Shown here in pieces: positions 43,950-57,612 of a DNA stretch of 64,000 nucleotides. Source of the DNA: Cycas panzhihuaensis (taxonomy: Eukaryota; Cycadophyta); the NCBI GenBank assembly GCA_023213395.1, contig CM041465.1:197663741-197727740 (forward strand). Direction: 5' to 3'. Within the stretch, counting starts at the first letter, position 1; the number at the start of each line of letters is the position of its first letter. The notes under the pieces were generated by a model, which did not search any database, was not told the origin of the DNA, and saw nothing but the letters and a program-made list of their open reading frames with translations. Position numbers and translations under genes: made by a program.

Positions 43950-46773
43950 AAATCATGAAGGAAGTCTAATAGGTTAAGGATGCTTACATAAGTAAAATCC
44001 TAAAGGAGTCTAATTTATAGTTAACTCATTAATTGACTAGAGGCTTAAAGAGTATTTTGATTAGTAAGAGGATAGGGACAGTTGTCTGGGTTGCTTGAAG
44101 AAGTTAAGAACAAGTAGTATCACTTGTTATAAAGTAAAATAAGTTGTATACCAAATGGGAAAGCCAACTATTTATAGCAATAATTGAAGATTATCATGTT
44201 GAGCCAAGTTAGACAAAGTTGAAAGCTAAGAGGACTTTGTGAAAAGGAAATAACATAAGTACATATTTTTTATTATTTTATAGTTTTATTTTTTTCAATA
44301 TTTTTTAATAATAAGGTATCTACATTTAGTTTATATTCACTTTTAGAGTGGTGCTCCCCAAGTATGAGTCTTAGAAGGAGTGAAATATTTAGCCTACCAT
44401 AGTTTAGGCTCATTAGTATGAGAGTGTTTGGAGCTATAGTTTATACTCATCATAGAGTTAGTTTGGGTCTAGGTTTATGATAGAGTAAAGATCATCTAAA
44501 TGAATAAGAACTCTATATTGATCTAAAAACCTTCAATAAGGTGGGTCACCTCAAAGCTTGTCATATAAGTAAGAAACTAATTATCAAAGTATAAAGGAAA
44601 GAATAACTAAGGTGGATGCCTCAAAGTAGTAAAGGGGGTTACAATGAGATGCAATGGCCATGTGCCATTATAATCTTGGGGGAAACCAAGAAGTAACTTA
44701 TTGAAGGGATCATTAGACAGACTATTCTTCTCAAGGGAAGAGTTTGATAAAGGTGTAAGCTTTCTAGTTGGTATTGAACCTATAGAATTTTTTTTTGTAA
44801 TGATATTAAATTCCTTGCCTTAAAGGGAAATGGAATTGACTTAATAGGGATAGAGTGCTTAAGGCTTTGGAAGAGAGGATGGATGACATGCTTTGAAGTG
44901 GTCATAGCCTTATAAGGATGTTGCATAAGATGTTTATAAGTTAGGGGTGGGTAGTATGAAATTAGCTCATGATAAGAAATAACATGAATCAAAGGAGTAT
45001 CCTATGAAGGTTTCTCAAGAATTGTGCTATCTCTTACCAAAGAGACCTTTTCATAATGCAATTAAGACAAAGGTCTCAAGAGAGAGCTCTTTAAATCAAT
45101 GTTAAGACTCAATGGAAGATCCTAAAAAGATGGGTGAGAAAAAGGCTCTAAGTTTGGACTAGCCTTGCAAGACCCCAAATTGCCTCAGTGGGCATGTAGT
45201 AGAGGATAAGGTGAGTACTTGTATGATCATCCGTAGTGTTTACTATGAAATAAGTGAAACAAACATGGGTATAGTAGGTGTGTCAAAGATGAGGAAAAGG
45301 CCATGTGAATGAAGTTTAACTTATAAGGAAACATATAGGGTAGATTGATCAATAGTAGAAATGGAGAAATCGATATCATTATCTTGGGGTTGAATCTCCT
45401 CCTCTAATGGCTTCGGTTTAACACTTTCTAAAGAGAAAATTTTCTAATTTAACAAGCTAATGTTATCAAAGAAAGGCCCTAAGGCACCCATAAGTTATGA
45501 CTGACAAAAGACTTAGTAAAGAGACTTGGGACCTTATTAAGGCAAGTATTATAGTCATATTCAAAAGGAAGCTCATCGAGCTAATTAAAGGGATCACAAC
45601 AAGTTTCTTCAAGTAGCTCTAAATCAGAAATATAAGATAAGTTGATAAGAGGTTTTGAGACCTCATCATTATTAGATGAATCTGAACCCTTAATTATAGG
45701 TTGAGAGTCCTTTTTAAGGGTGGACTAGTCTAAGAAGGGTTCATAACCTAACTCAAGGAGAGGTATAGAAAAATATATAATGTCATTGATAAGGAATCTA
45801 CTAGTCATAATCGATGACCCTATGTCTAGTTTCAAGGGAGTAGTGGGAGACATCGATTAGGTAACTAGCTTTTTATGACACAAACTAGTTTTATATTCTT
45901 TCAATAGAATCTACATTGAGAGTATGACTATATTGATTGCTTCAAGATTAGTATTAGGAGGCTCCACTTAGTGAAAAATTGGTAAGGTTATATGTTGATG
46001 GGTTTCTTACACAATGAATTTATAGATTTAGTTAAATAATTCTTTAGAAATTTAAGTTGGACACAACTCATTAAGATCTAAGAAATGCTCCTAAAAAGCT
46101 ATTTTATATTCATTATCATTTCACTTAATTATAAAAAGGGATTTTTCTTCCACTAAAAAAGGATAAGTGATATTAATATCACTTGTAAATACATCCATTA
46201 ATTATTAGAATGAGAAGATTGAATTCTAGGATAATTAGTAAAACCACCAAGTGCGCTACCTTATAATGTCCTTGAAAAAGATTTCATTAATAAGAGGTCA
46301 TTGGGCATATAATAAGTATATGTAAAAGTAACTACTTCAAAGTGACTTAAAGGATATTACCTAGGTATCTACCAAAATGTAGGCAACTTAATAATAAAAG
46401 GGCAAAGGCAACAAAGAAAAACTTCGTGTGCAAGATGGTTAATCTTACAAACAAGCTTGTCTATAGGTGATATGATCATATGAGAAGGGGATTATTGTAA
46501 GACAAAGAGACAATGAATCTGATAAGCTTGAGAATAACTAACAGGGTTTATGTTCAAGCAAGATGCATGATTATAAGGTACTCAATCAATAGGTTCTTGT
46601 ATTAGGATATGAGTGTGGGCAAAAGTAGAAACAACCCAAGGGGGGTTCAACTAATAAGGATGTGTAAGAGGGATCTAAATATGAGATATAGATGCTCCTT
46701 GAGGAATTTGAGGGGGGTATAATTCATAGTGAAATGGTATATAAGTATTAATAAAACATTGCCAAGAGTGTAG
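43950..46773. other. D internal DNA between C and E1, no gene recognised
   Basis: 2.8 kb of AT-rich sequence. Some stretches stay open on the minus strand with gag- or spacer-like composition: 44780-44992 (PPLTYKHLMQHPYKAM, Pro/His-rich) and about 45541-45720 (acidic). I cannot name a domain. No RT or integrase motif was found on either strand. Bases 46769-46773 (TGTAG) are a probable target duplication of E1. Confidence 0.4.
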
Positions 46774-47440
46774 TGCTAAGAAATCTAGGTCCCTATAGCT
46801 AAAAACTGCCACCAAGATCTAAACTATTTTGCAACTAATTACAAGAATTAAAACTAAAATTTAATATGCAAGTTCTTAAACTAGAGATAATACAATAAAT
46901 AAATCAAAAAGTCAAAGCATCAAATATACACCACATATAACGTGGTAAAACCCTAGTAGTATGCTAAGAAAACATCCACACATGAAAGATATCGATCTTT
47001 ATTATCTAAGAATAGAGAAATATATATAATTTATAGTAAAATACTCATAACAATAATAACTAGTTACCTTTACTTAATACAATATATCCAATACATCGAA
47101 TACCATCAACATAATAAAAAAACACCCCAAATTAGGCTATATAAGAGTCATATAAGGCACAAATCTTGACTATCAAATTTAGGGTATTTTTAATAAACAA
47201 CCCTGATTCTCTTTACAATTTAATATGTTTTACATCGCTAGTTTTTTGGGTCGAAGGCTACAACCCCTAAACCCCTATTTTGTGGAGGTGGGAGGGGGGG
47301 GGTTCCAACACCCCTCACACCCCTAGCCAAGGGGGGCTCCTGTTACCCTTGGATTCCTCTACAAAAGTTTAAGGGGAAAACCGCATCACCAACCTATCAT
47401 AATTTTTCCCTTTAAAACATTATTATCATATTATTTAACA
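46774..47440 (-). repeat. 3' LTR of E1
   Basis: 667 bp. In forward orientation it runs from TGCTAAG to TTTAACA, so it has TG...CA termini. A G/C-run block at about 47276-47345 (GGGAGGGGGGGGG and CCCC runs) is shared by all three LTRs of this family. The purine tract AAGGTAGAGAT adjoins it on the minus strand (47451-47441). Confidence 0.9.
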
Positions 47441-48960
47441 ATCTCTACCTTAACAACAATTTACTTGATACCTTTCTTGGACTATTTATCAACTTTCTAT
47501 AAACTAAAACAAGTTAAACACCATTTGAACTTCTCCAATAGTATTAGTTTTATGAACATGTTAGTATAATTCTATTTTGTGTTAACCTTCTCAAGTGCCA
47601 CTCCACCTACTTCCATAACCTATCTAATAAAATGGTACTGAAGAACAATATGATTTGTCCTATAATAATAAGCTAGATTCTTTTCTAAGTAAATGGCATT
47701 TTGACTATCATAAAATACCTTTACCTTCTCATGTTTTCTTCCAAACTCAACTAATAGACCCTATAACCAGATTGCTTCCTTACAAGAATATGCTACAGTA
47801 ATATATTCTACTTTTGTAGTTAATAATACAATTATACTCTATAATTTTGACATCTAATTAACTGAACTATTTGCAAGAGTAATCAGATAACTCAAAGTAG
47901 ACCTTCTCTTATCTAAATCTCCCACAAAATCTAAATTAACATATCCACATACTTGATTACTTATACCACCAAAGGTAATGCAATGGTCACTTATGCCCCT
48001 CAAATACTGAAGCATCCATTTCACTACTGCCTAATGTTCCTTTCTTGGATTTGTCATAAACCTGCTAAATATATTGTCTGCTTGTGAAATGTTAGGTCTT
48101 GTATATACCATGGCATATATCAAATTTCTTACTACACTAATATAAGTACACAAGATATATAATCATTTTCTTCTTTATGACTAGGACTTATACTCGAAGA
48201 AAGCTTGAAATAAGAAGTCAACAAGATACTAACTGGTTTCATATTTGCCATTCCAAATCTAGTTAGCACGTTCTCCACATATTTCTACTATAATAACCAT
48301 AGTTTACCATTTTTCCTATCTTTATGTATCTCCATTTTTAAGATTTATTTTGTAGCTCTTAGATCCTTCATATCAAAAGTCCTAGACAATTGAGCCTTTA
48401 ACTTAATGATTTCTACCATAGTCTTGCTTATAACTAGCATGTCATTAACATATAACATTAAGATAATGAATAAGCCATTATCCAAGAATTTATAATAAAC
48501 ACAATGATCATACCCACTTCTTTCAAAAGTTTAGCTCTCCATGAAGGCATCAAACTTCCTATACCATTGCCTAGGTGATTGCTTTAGGCCATACAATGAT
48601 TTCCTACACTTGTAAATAACTCTTTTCCTGCCATCCTATACAAACCCTTTTGGTTGATCCATATAGATCTTCTCATCCAAATCTCCATGCAAAAAAGTTA
48701 TTTTTACATCTAACTACTCCAACTCCAAATCAAGAAAAGCTACTAATGTCAGCAGAACATAAATTAAAATAAATTTAATAACTAGTAAAAAGATCTCATG
48801 AAAATCAATACCTACTTTTTGTATAAAGCCTTTAGCCACCAGTCTTGCCTTATATTTGTCAACCTTTCCATCAACATCTATTTTCTTCTTGAAACTCACC
48901 TGTAACCAATAGTCTTCCTGTCATATGGAAGTTCTACCAAGTCCCATAAATTATTATTCT
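47441..48960 (-). pseudogene. E1 reverse transcriptase and RNase H
   Basis: Minus strand, in order: KKKIDVDGKVDKYKARLVAKGF (48890-48825), FLHGDLDEKIYMDQPKGFV, KSLYGLKQSPRQWYRKFDAFM, then MLYVNDMLVI. The polymerase motif YVDD reads YVND, a fatal Asp-to-Asn change of the deamination type. MANMKPVSILL and further RNase H remnants follow, heavily broken below about 48150. No function is possible. Confidence 0.88.
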
Positions 48961-50200
48961 TCAAAGCATCTATCTCTTCCTGCATAGCCCTCTTCCATTT
49001 CTCACTATGGATATCATCTATTGCTTTCTAATAGCATGTAGGCTCACTATCATTAGAAACCAAAGTAATAGAAATATAAGAGCTATATCTGTCAAGTGGA
49101 TGACTGACTCATACAAATCTTCTAATAGTTGGTAGAGAAGTATCCACATACTCCTATAAATCTATTGCAGATTTATCTTTAGAAAGCTCTTCCTACTTTT
49201 CCATTCTAAAGATGATCAGGTCTCAAGCTTAACCTGTTAATGCTTAACTTTTTGCTCCTATTTCACTTTAACTTCTACATTGTTTAATTTTAAAAGGGAG
49301 ATTCATCAAATATAATATCTATGTTAATAGTAATTTTATGAGTAGTAGGATCCTACAATCTGTATTCTTTTATACCATTTTTATCACCATAACCAACAAA
49401 GATATATCTCTTGGTTTTCGAGTCTAACTTTGAACATTGAATTTTATTAGTCAAGGCATAAGCATCATAACCAAAAGCTTTTAAATTTGAATAGTCACAT
49501 AGATGTCTAGTCCATGCCTCTTTAGGAATCTTATAGTCTATTGCAAGTGATGGTGATTTGTTTACTAAATAACAAGCTATTTGAACATCTTCTACCTATA
49601 AGCCCTGCTCTGCTCCTGCATTACTTAGCATGCTTCTCTACTCTATTTTGTTGTAGAGTATAGCTAGTGGTCTTATACTTTTTGATCCCAACTTCTTTGT
49701 AATAGTTCTCAAGCTCTAAAGAGTTGAACTCATCTCCATTGTTAGTTCTTAAATATTTGATTGATCTGTGAGTGCTCTTCTCAACCAAAGCCTTGAACTA
49801 CTTAAATACACTAAAAACTTCAAATTTCTTTTTTAGAAAATAGACCCATACCTTTTTGAGGTAATCATCTACAAATGTGATAAATTACAGTGATCTTCCA
49901 TAAGATATTGCAGGGGTTGGTCCCCATATATCTGAATGTACATAATCCAGAACACCTTTATTAGTGTGACTCCCTACTTTAAACCTAAGTCTACACTGCT
50001 TTCCAAAAATATAATATTTACAAAAATTCAAATCTAAAAGCTGTAAGTTAGGAAGTAACTTATGGTTCATCAATACCTTAAGTCATCTCTCACTCATGTG
50101 CCCAAGTCTTTAATGCTATAACTAAGCTAAATCTTTTATAATCTTTGATGTTGTAGCTATATGATTGATGTCTATGCTTCCCACTAAAATATAAAGGTTT
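48961..50200 (-). pseudogene. E1 integrase
   Basis: CKYYIFGKQCR (zinc-domain cysteines) and GVLDYVHSDIWGPTPAISYG (first catalytic Asp) lie within 50073-49885. LRTNNGDEF follows, where the second Asp is Asn, and then NRVEK with the Glu. The linker reaching RT (MEEGYAGRDRCFEE-like) is broken by frameshifts. The product would have inserted E1 DNA into chromosomes. Confidence 0.82.
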
Positions 50201-50510
50201 CCTTTCTTTAAGGCTTTTATAACAACCAAGGTTCCCTTTGATACCTTCAATATCCTTCATGACCTTTATACTTAGAACCACTATAATCTAGTTTACCCAA
50301 GGAAATTATATTCCTTTTTATATTAGGTACATGTTTAACTTCAGTTAATGTTCTCATTACACCATCGAATATTTTAATTTTAATACTACCATTGCTCACT
50401 GTCTTATAGGAAACTTCATTTCCCATAAGCATGTCACCACCATCAAGAGGTTGGTATGATGAAAACCAGCTCTTATATGAACACATGTGGTGTGAAGCAC
50501 CTGAATCCAA
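50201..50510 (-). pseudogene. E1 protease and GAG-pre-integrase start
   Basis: The minus-strand frame 50510-50247 begins MDSGASHHMCS, an intact copia protease active site (D-S-G-A) with HHMCS downstream, and continues to VKHVPNIKRNIISLGKLD. This is one of the better preserved catalytic motifs in the window. It precedes the GAG-pre-integrase stretch (CYKSLKERKPLYF). Confidence 0.85.
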
Positions 50511-50585
50511 GAACTAATCATGATGATAATGGAAAACATTACAATCAACCAAGATATCATTATCCATATTTTGATTTGACTCTAC

Positions 50586-51080
50586 CTAATTAGCCTCCTT
50601 GGCAAGATCTTCTTTTTTCTTGAACTCCTTCCTTTTGTAATAATTCTTCTTGAGGTGACCTATCTTATTGTAGTGCCAACATCTAAGCTTACTCTTTTTT
50701 TCTTTTGTGCCTATAGATATTTGTCCTCTCTCAATCGCTTTTCCCCTTGCTATCATAGCTTCTAGTATGGAGATTTCAAGACTAGACTCCCTCTTCACCT
50801 CTTTCGTCAATAAAGCACTTATAACAGAATTGTAGTCTAATTTATCTGTAGTACTAAAACTAATTGAGGTGACAATATTATCCCAATATTCTGGTAATGA
50901 ACATAATAAGATAACATCCTTGTCCTCGTCCTTAATATTGATATTGATAGTAGCCAACTGATAAATAAGAGTATCGAAAATATTTAAATGATTAGGAATT
51001 TTTATACCTTCTTTTATCCACAACGAGTATAGTTGCCTTTTCAAGTAAATTTGATTTTTCATTGATTTAGTCATGTACAA
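50586..51080 (-). pseudogene. E1 gag
   Basis: A 164-codon open stretch is typical of copia gag (UBN2 type): LWIKEGIKIPNHLNIFDTLI, KDVILLCSLPEYWDNIVTSI and a C-terminal zinc knuckle CWHYNKIGHLKKNYYKRK (about 50679-50626), where two of the three Cys are Tyr (usual CxxC...H...C). The N-terminus lies further upstream (51081-51400) in another frame, so the gene is incomplete as it stands. Confidence 0.85.
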
Positions 51081-51431
51081 GCCTTCTAACTGAGTCTATA
51101 ATCCTACTATTATCTTCTCCCCTATGATATTAAATAGAACTTCATCCAACAAGTATAATTATATTATGCTAAGAGCCCTTTTGTGTAGATCATCCCATTC
51201 ATTATCATCCATCCCTATAGGTTTTTTTGATTTACCTTGTAAAGTTTTGTACAATCCTTATTATACCAAAACATCATACACTTTTAGCTTTTACAACTTA
51301 AAGTTATTCTTGCCATTAAATTTCTCCACCTCAAACTTTGCATTTATCAATTTTTCTATTTGGTGTAAAAAAAATTGACACCAAAACCTTCACAAACTTG
51401 CTACAAAAATAAAGGTAGCTTTGATACTACT

Positions 51432-52090
51432 TGTTGAGGAATGTAAGTTCCAATAACCAGAAACTACCACTAAGATCTAAACTATTTTGTAACTAATTAC
51501 AAGAATTGAAACTAAAATTTAACATATAAGTTCTTAAACTAGAGATAATATAATAAATAAATCATAAAACTAAAGCATCACATATACACTAGATATAACA
51601 CGGTAAAACCCTAGCAATGTGTTAGAGAAACATCCACATAGGAAAGGTATCGATCTTTATTATCTAAGAATGGAGAAATATATATAACTTATAATAGAAT
51701 ACTTATAGCAATAACAACTGGTTGCTTCTACTTAATATAATACATCCAATACATTGAATACTGTTAATATAATAAAAAAACACCCTAAATTTGGCTATAT
51801 AAGAGAGTCATATAAGATAAAAATCTCAACCATTAAATGTAGGATATTTTTAATGAACAACCTTAATTATCTTTAAAATTTAGTATGTTTTATAGTAGTA
51901 GCATTTTCGGTTAGGGGCTACTGCCCTTGAACTCCCATTTTACGAGGAAGATTTCAGCTCCCCCCTCACCCCCCAACTAAGGGAGGCTTTTACCCCCCTT
52001 AGATTCTCTCGTGAAAGTTTATAGGGGAAACCACATTGCTAACCTATCAAAATTTTTACCTCCAAAACATTGTTATCTCATTATCTAAGA
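51432..52090 (-). repeat. 5' LTR of E1
   Basis: 659 bp, forward TGTTGAGGAATG to ATCTAAGA, with the outer CA changed. It adjoins the primer site at 51418-51429. It carries the same runs of C and G near 51960-52000. Confidence 0.88.
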
Positions 52091-53439
52091 TTTAGAGCAT
52101 GTGCTTAAAAGGTTGGTTGCCCTACTCTTGATATGAATAAAGGTTATTTAGAAGGAATGGTTATGGAAAGTACAAGTAATTGAGTATCCATGAAGGCTAT
52201 AAACTAGATATAAAAGATAAGGATGAAAGAAAGAGAAGGGTATTCTCAAAGTCAAAACTAAGGTTTTAAAGAAAAGAGGTCTCTAAGATTATATAAGTTT
52301 AGTTAGGAAGTTTTGACAACTCTATAGTATGACTTCCAAGAATGATTACTGGAATTAGACCTAGTCAATTACATTAGTTCAAGGTGAGGGTCTAAGTGAT
52401 CGAGTTCAATAAGAATCTTCAACCTTCTTTTGGTGAAAACATGATGTTTCTCTAGGAGTGTTTCGTGTAATTATTACAATGGTATTTTAGTTGATAACTT
52501 TTATATTAAAAGAAGAAAACTTGAAAGAAGATTAAAGAAGTATTAGAAAAAATCCTAGGTTGAAAAAATCATAACTAATTAAGATAATAAGATCCTCCTT
52601 TTTATTAGGAAAAAAAAAACTCTTAATAGAAAGAGAATCATTGAGAAAAACTTATCCCTAAATAAGCATCACAAAGTTTCCTATTTTTCTACATTTTCTA
52701 AGGTTTTTTTTAGAGAAGGGATCCTATCCTAGATCTCTAGCCCATCCACAAGAATAAATGCTACATCATTCTAAGTTAAAGTAAGGGAGGACTAATGAGA
52801 ATAAGGATCAAGGAGATCTTGGACCCTAGATTAATGACCCTATCAGGGGTTATCTACTGAGGACTTATTCACCTGATGATGATCCACCCATGAGGATGGA
52901 TGGCCTAGGGATACTCATTTCTAATTCTAGGGGATTCTCATGCTTAAAGGTGAAATAGAGAAAGAGGAAGCCACTCTCAATCCAAAATGTGATAATAAGC
53001 CAATACTTTTAGTGTTTAGAACATGGATAGAATATAAAGACTCTTAAAGGAGAGGGATTTTATATGTCAAGGATGTCAGGGTTTAGTTGATTAAACAATC
53101 CTTCATACCGAGACATATTTATTCTTAAAATTAGGATGAGGTTGATATATTAAGGATATTATATCTCAGTCAAGCAGATAAGTCCTAACTAATAAGAATA
53201 AGGCCTAACCTAAAATACCACACAACAAGCATATTTATATGAAAAACTAGTGTCTAATCTTATAATTGCATAAAAATAAATAGTCAATAAAAAATTTAAG
53301 ATAATACTATTTTATTCTAATGTAGTATGAATACACTTTCTAATGCAGTATACATGTACTTCTATCTCTCCCTTTGTTTTAAAGAAAAAGTCAAGTACAC
53401 CTAGAGAAATAAAAGAGTTATTTTATTATTCTTACACTT
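52091..53439. other. D internal DNA right of E1, nothing recognised
   Basis: AT-rich and without a supportable gene. On the minus strand CATCAGGTGAATAAGTCCTC (52880-52861) loosely resembles the post-LTR region of A and B, so the true D LTR may extend to about 52877. CCTAAAATAC (53214) and CCTAAAATAT (53433) flank about 220 bases that are absent from the other D repeat copy. Confidence 0.3.
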
Positions 53440-55061
53440 ATCCTAAAATATCTATTTATTATTTCCCTCTTTATTTTTGGATTAAGAATTAAACTAAATA
53501 ATGAGTGGAAGAAAACTGACCTAATAGAAGGAAACTTTTAAGTGATGGGTTAACTTTAAGCTCTAATATGGAGGAAAGAGAATATTTTTGCTATTATAAT
53601 AATTAGAGATCTAATGAATAGACTAAAACTCCTTTTAAGGATTCAAATGTGTCAACAAGAAGACTATGGAAAACAACTATCTATTCTAAATCCCCTTTTT
53701 TATTTATATATAAAAAGAACTCAAAGGAAGAAATTCATAATAAATAAGCTCACTTAACATTTTAAAAGGAATTGTAAATATAAATATTACCTCAACTCAA
53801 TGTATTAGGCCTTTTCAAATGCTCCAAAGCTTATCTTGTAAATTATTTGAAGATGAGAAGGGAACAAAAGAAGAATAGGAGAAAGATAAAGTTGAGAATG
53901 AAGAGAAAAGAGAGTAAGAAAGAATAGAAAGGAGATATCAAAGAAGAAATTAATTCTGCTCTAAATCTTTAAGTGCTTTAGGAGAAAATCTCTTCAAACT
54001 CTAAAACCTACCAAGCAATCTTTGACCAAAGAGAGTGGCTCTCACTACTTCAAAATATGACATAGTTTCCAAAGCTCTCTTAACCTACAAGACTCATTAC
54101 AACTTCCAAATCCTTCCTAAAATTTCCAAACCTCATAAAGTCTCTCTAGATCTAAATCTCCAAAATCTAGACCTCCATGACTTGAAATCTCTAAGTCTCA
54201 AAAGATCCTTCATCTAAACCTCAAAATACTACTTTAGTCTCTATCTCTAAAATCTCCTTCCCCAAAGTTTTATTGTAAATCTCTAAAGCTTGCTTGACAT
54301 AAAGGGTTAAGGTCTTATTTATAAAGGGATATTATAGAGAAATACGAGGCAAAAATAAGGGGAAGGGTGAGTTGTGGTTGCTTATAGACTAAAATCCCTT
54401 AATAAAAATTAGGACTCACTATTGTTTTTTTTTTTTTTTCGGGGGGGGGAGGAAGAAAGATAAAAAATTATGATCAATTACAAACCATGACCAATAGTGA
54501 AAAATATAATTAATAAATGAAAATCACAATAACAAATATACTGAAAATATGATAAAAATGAAGGTCACATTTTTAATTATATAAAGGTCATATTTTATTA
54601 AGGAGGTCATGATTTTAGACTAAGATGAAAATAACAATCTCGATTTTGGCCATAACAAAAACTATAACAAAAAACAAGGATAAGGAAAAAACATTTTTAA
54701 TAAAAATTTAAAATTTTTAAAGAGAAAAGTTATCAAAGGGTAATACTTTAGTTCAACAAGGGGTCAATTGAGTCATCAAAGTAACTATTAAAAGAAAATT
54801 ATTTCATTAAATCATCAACCAAATAAGTAAGATGGAGCAACTAGGAGCATTTGGATTAAGCCTTAATTTAATATACACCTTTATGATCTTTGTATCATGA
54901 ATAGTGTAAGTCAAGTATAGGCCCAATCAATATGAATTCATTTAATCATGATACTAAGCAGTCATTAAATTATCATCTAGTCAAATAGTCAAACCCTAAC
55001 AATAAATAAGAAGGTAAGAGACCCGGTCAAGGTCAAAAGAAAGGTGTAGTTGATTAAAACA
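53440..55061 (-). repeat. 5' LTR-like repeat of element D
   Basis: It matches 286-1886 over its length and ends with TTAAAACA (TGTTTTAATC on the minus strand). A private T17-C-G9 run lies at about 54424-54449. The copies differ at roughly 18% of positions in the stretch I compared. Confidence 0.65.
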
Positions 55062-56534
55062 TAGGTATTTATAAGATCGCTTCACAATTACATCAAATTA
55101 TATAAGCACTTTAATAGTTATAGCATTTAATGGTGATATGTTATTAACAATGATTTGTGTCGAGTTTGCTTCTTCATCTATCATTCGGGTCTTATGCTTT
55201 CTCATAGCCTCAATATGAGCCTTGATGTGCCTCTTCTCTTTTTCCCCCTATCTCTTAATCTTTGCTTATATAACCTTTGAAATAAGAATCGATACTCTAT
55301 TCTGCTTCTTTATTTGCCTTATTATCAACCCTTTTCTAGCCTTCTCAAGCTCTTTCTCTCTTCAAAGGCAGATCGATAAATGCATCTAGCGATGGTATAT
55401 AATCTTTATGTATTATAAACGAAGAATAGGGGTGGCTCAAAGGCAAAGACTATTCATCTCAAACTCATACAATGATCATGGTTTTGAGGGAGGCCAATAA
55501 CATGTAATATAGTCATAAATCTTCACATATCATAAAACTTCAATTTTATGCATTTATATATCCGTCAAACCTGAATATACATAATATATATGGCAACCCA
55601 ACTAACATGGCTCTTATTAAATATTATACCCTTATATTACTTTGCTTAGTAGTGCACTATTGCTTTGCCTTCATTTATTATAGAAGTAAGATTTTCTTCA
55701 TAAGATTTTTGTGCCTACATAATCAAATCATACCTATTAAACTTTTGTTGTGAACTTGCCACATAACATATACTCAAATACTTATCTTACTTTCTGCCAC
55801 TTAAAAATATCATGCCATATATCACATGTATAGGTCTATTATTGTTTGCCTTACTAATTGGGTTACTGTCATGTCTACTTTATCATGTCCTAATTCATTT
55901 TCTTCCTTTAATATTTACAATACCATCATATTTATCATCTTTTTACATATCTTTCAATATCAACATATTGCAAAAATACCATTGTCTAGAAGAAAATCTA
56001 TAAACTAAAGTGGGCAAAAAAATTTATGAATAAAAATTATGTAAGAGTGATGTCAATACTTATCTTATTTAATCTTATTATTACTAATTATGAGATTTGG
56101 TAAGGTGTCAAATCTCATAATATCTCAATCACTTTTATAAGTGGATGGCCTATATAGGTGAATTTCAACTTGTAATAATTTTCTTCATCACATTTAGTGG
56201 ACTACCTATATGATTATTAAATATGATACCAATATGCTTCAAATTAATGTCCATATAAATTTAATAATTAATATACCATTAGTTTGCTATATTCATCTCT
56301 TATTTATGGCTTCATATCATTCATATGTAACTTTCATTCATCTTTATCTTACCCTTGAATCACGATGACATGTTACTAGTATACCTAGTATAATTAGATT
56401 TTTGGCTCATCAATTCATATCTCAAAATTGGCTCCTATATTAACTCATATATTGGTTCTATCAAGAGCTCTTTATTAGCTTAACTAACTCATGCACAAAC
56501 TTTAATGTGGTTCATAAAATATTTCATAACATAA
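55062..56534. other. AT-rich sequence right of D, possible coding remnant on minus strand
   Basis: Minus-strand 55320-55085 gives a charged, interrupted frame (KQNRVSILISKVI, GEKEKRHIKAHIEAMRKHKT), suggestive of an old coding remnant but not identifiable. The 60-63-codon plus-strand frames near 55812-56008 are hydrophobic and AT-driven; I do not support them. Confidence 0.3.
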
Positions 56535-56560
56535 CTCTAATACCATGTTAGAATTTAGAT
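56535..56560 (-). promoter_or_regulatory. copia primer site and LTR end, minus strand
   Basis: On the minus strand TTCTAACA is followed directly by TGGTATTAGAG (56545-56535), a tRNA-Met-type primer site with one transition. This marks the inner edge of a 5' LTR starting at 56546. No matching 3' LTR is visible to the left, so it is a fragment. Confidence 0.5.
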
Positions 56561-56881
56561 TTTTACTATAATGTCATATGGAAGTATACTCATTATATAT
56601 AGTGGAAGTATAACAAATGTATATAATTAATAAATAATATCATCAAGAATATATATAAATCATATATGTAAGATTAAAATATTAAGCCATAACATGAAAT
56701 ATAAAATATAATTATATTAAACATGTACTATAAGATAGACAACAAATTTATACATAAAACTCTACAGTGTAAAAACTATGGGAGAAGTTTAGAGTTGGGA
56801 GTTCCTCTCTATGATATTCAAATGAATTGCATCTCCTAGTAAGTCCTTCATTTCTCAATTCTTTCTCAAGTTCTTAAGTGG

Positions 56882-56883
<2 letters not shown>
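56561..56883. other. Probable copia LTR fragment, AT-rich
   Basis: This sequence would be the body of the LTR whose end is at 56546. It runs into the microsatellite, which hides the other end. There is no gene. Confidence 0.35.

Positions 56884-57612
<729 letters not shown>

Larger units (their letters stand above)
46774..52090 (-). mobile_element. Element E1: Ty1/copia retrotransposon, minus strand
   Basis: LTRs lie at 46774-47440 (3') and 51432-52090 (5'), with flanking 5-mers TGTAG (46769-46773) and TTTAG (52091-52095), four of five bases equal. Total length is 5.3 kb. The primer site on the minus strand reads TAGTATCAAAGC (51429-51418), a decayed tRNA-Met site. Gag, PR, INT, RT and RNase H follow in copia order. 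The LTRs are about 10% apart. A second member, E2, begins at 59898. Confidence 0.9.
286..55061 (-). mobile_element. Element D: old Tat-type Ty3/gypsy relic hosting the other insertions
   Basis: Two direct repeats (about 286-1886 and 53440-55061) bracket the element. On the minus strand the lower copy is preceded by a purine tract (1887-1899) and an archaeal-type RNase H remnant (2592-3104), the order expected at the 3' end of a Tat-lineage gypsy element. D's own internal DNA survives as 1887-3742, 43950-46773 and 52091-53439, about 6 kb. I found no reverse transcriptase or integrase in those pieces, so D was non-autonomous or has lost them. The repeats differ at roughly 18% of positions, making D the oldest layer. 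The lower LTR boundary, the primer site and the target duplication are not resolved. Confidence 0.6.

Noticed and set aside
55812-56008. Two overlapping hydrophobic frames of 60-63 codons
   Set aside because: They are AT-rich low-complexity sequence with no conservation or context to support a gene.
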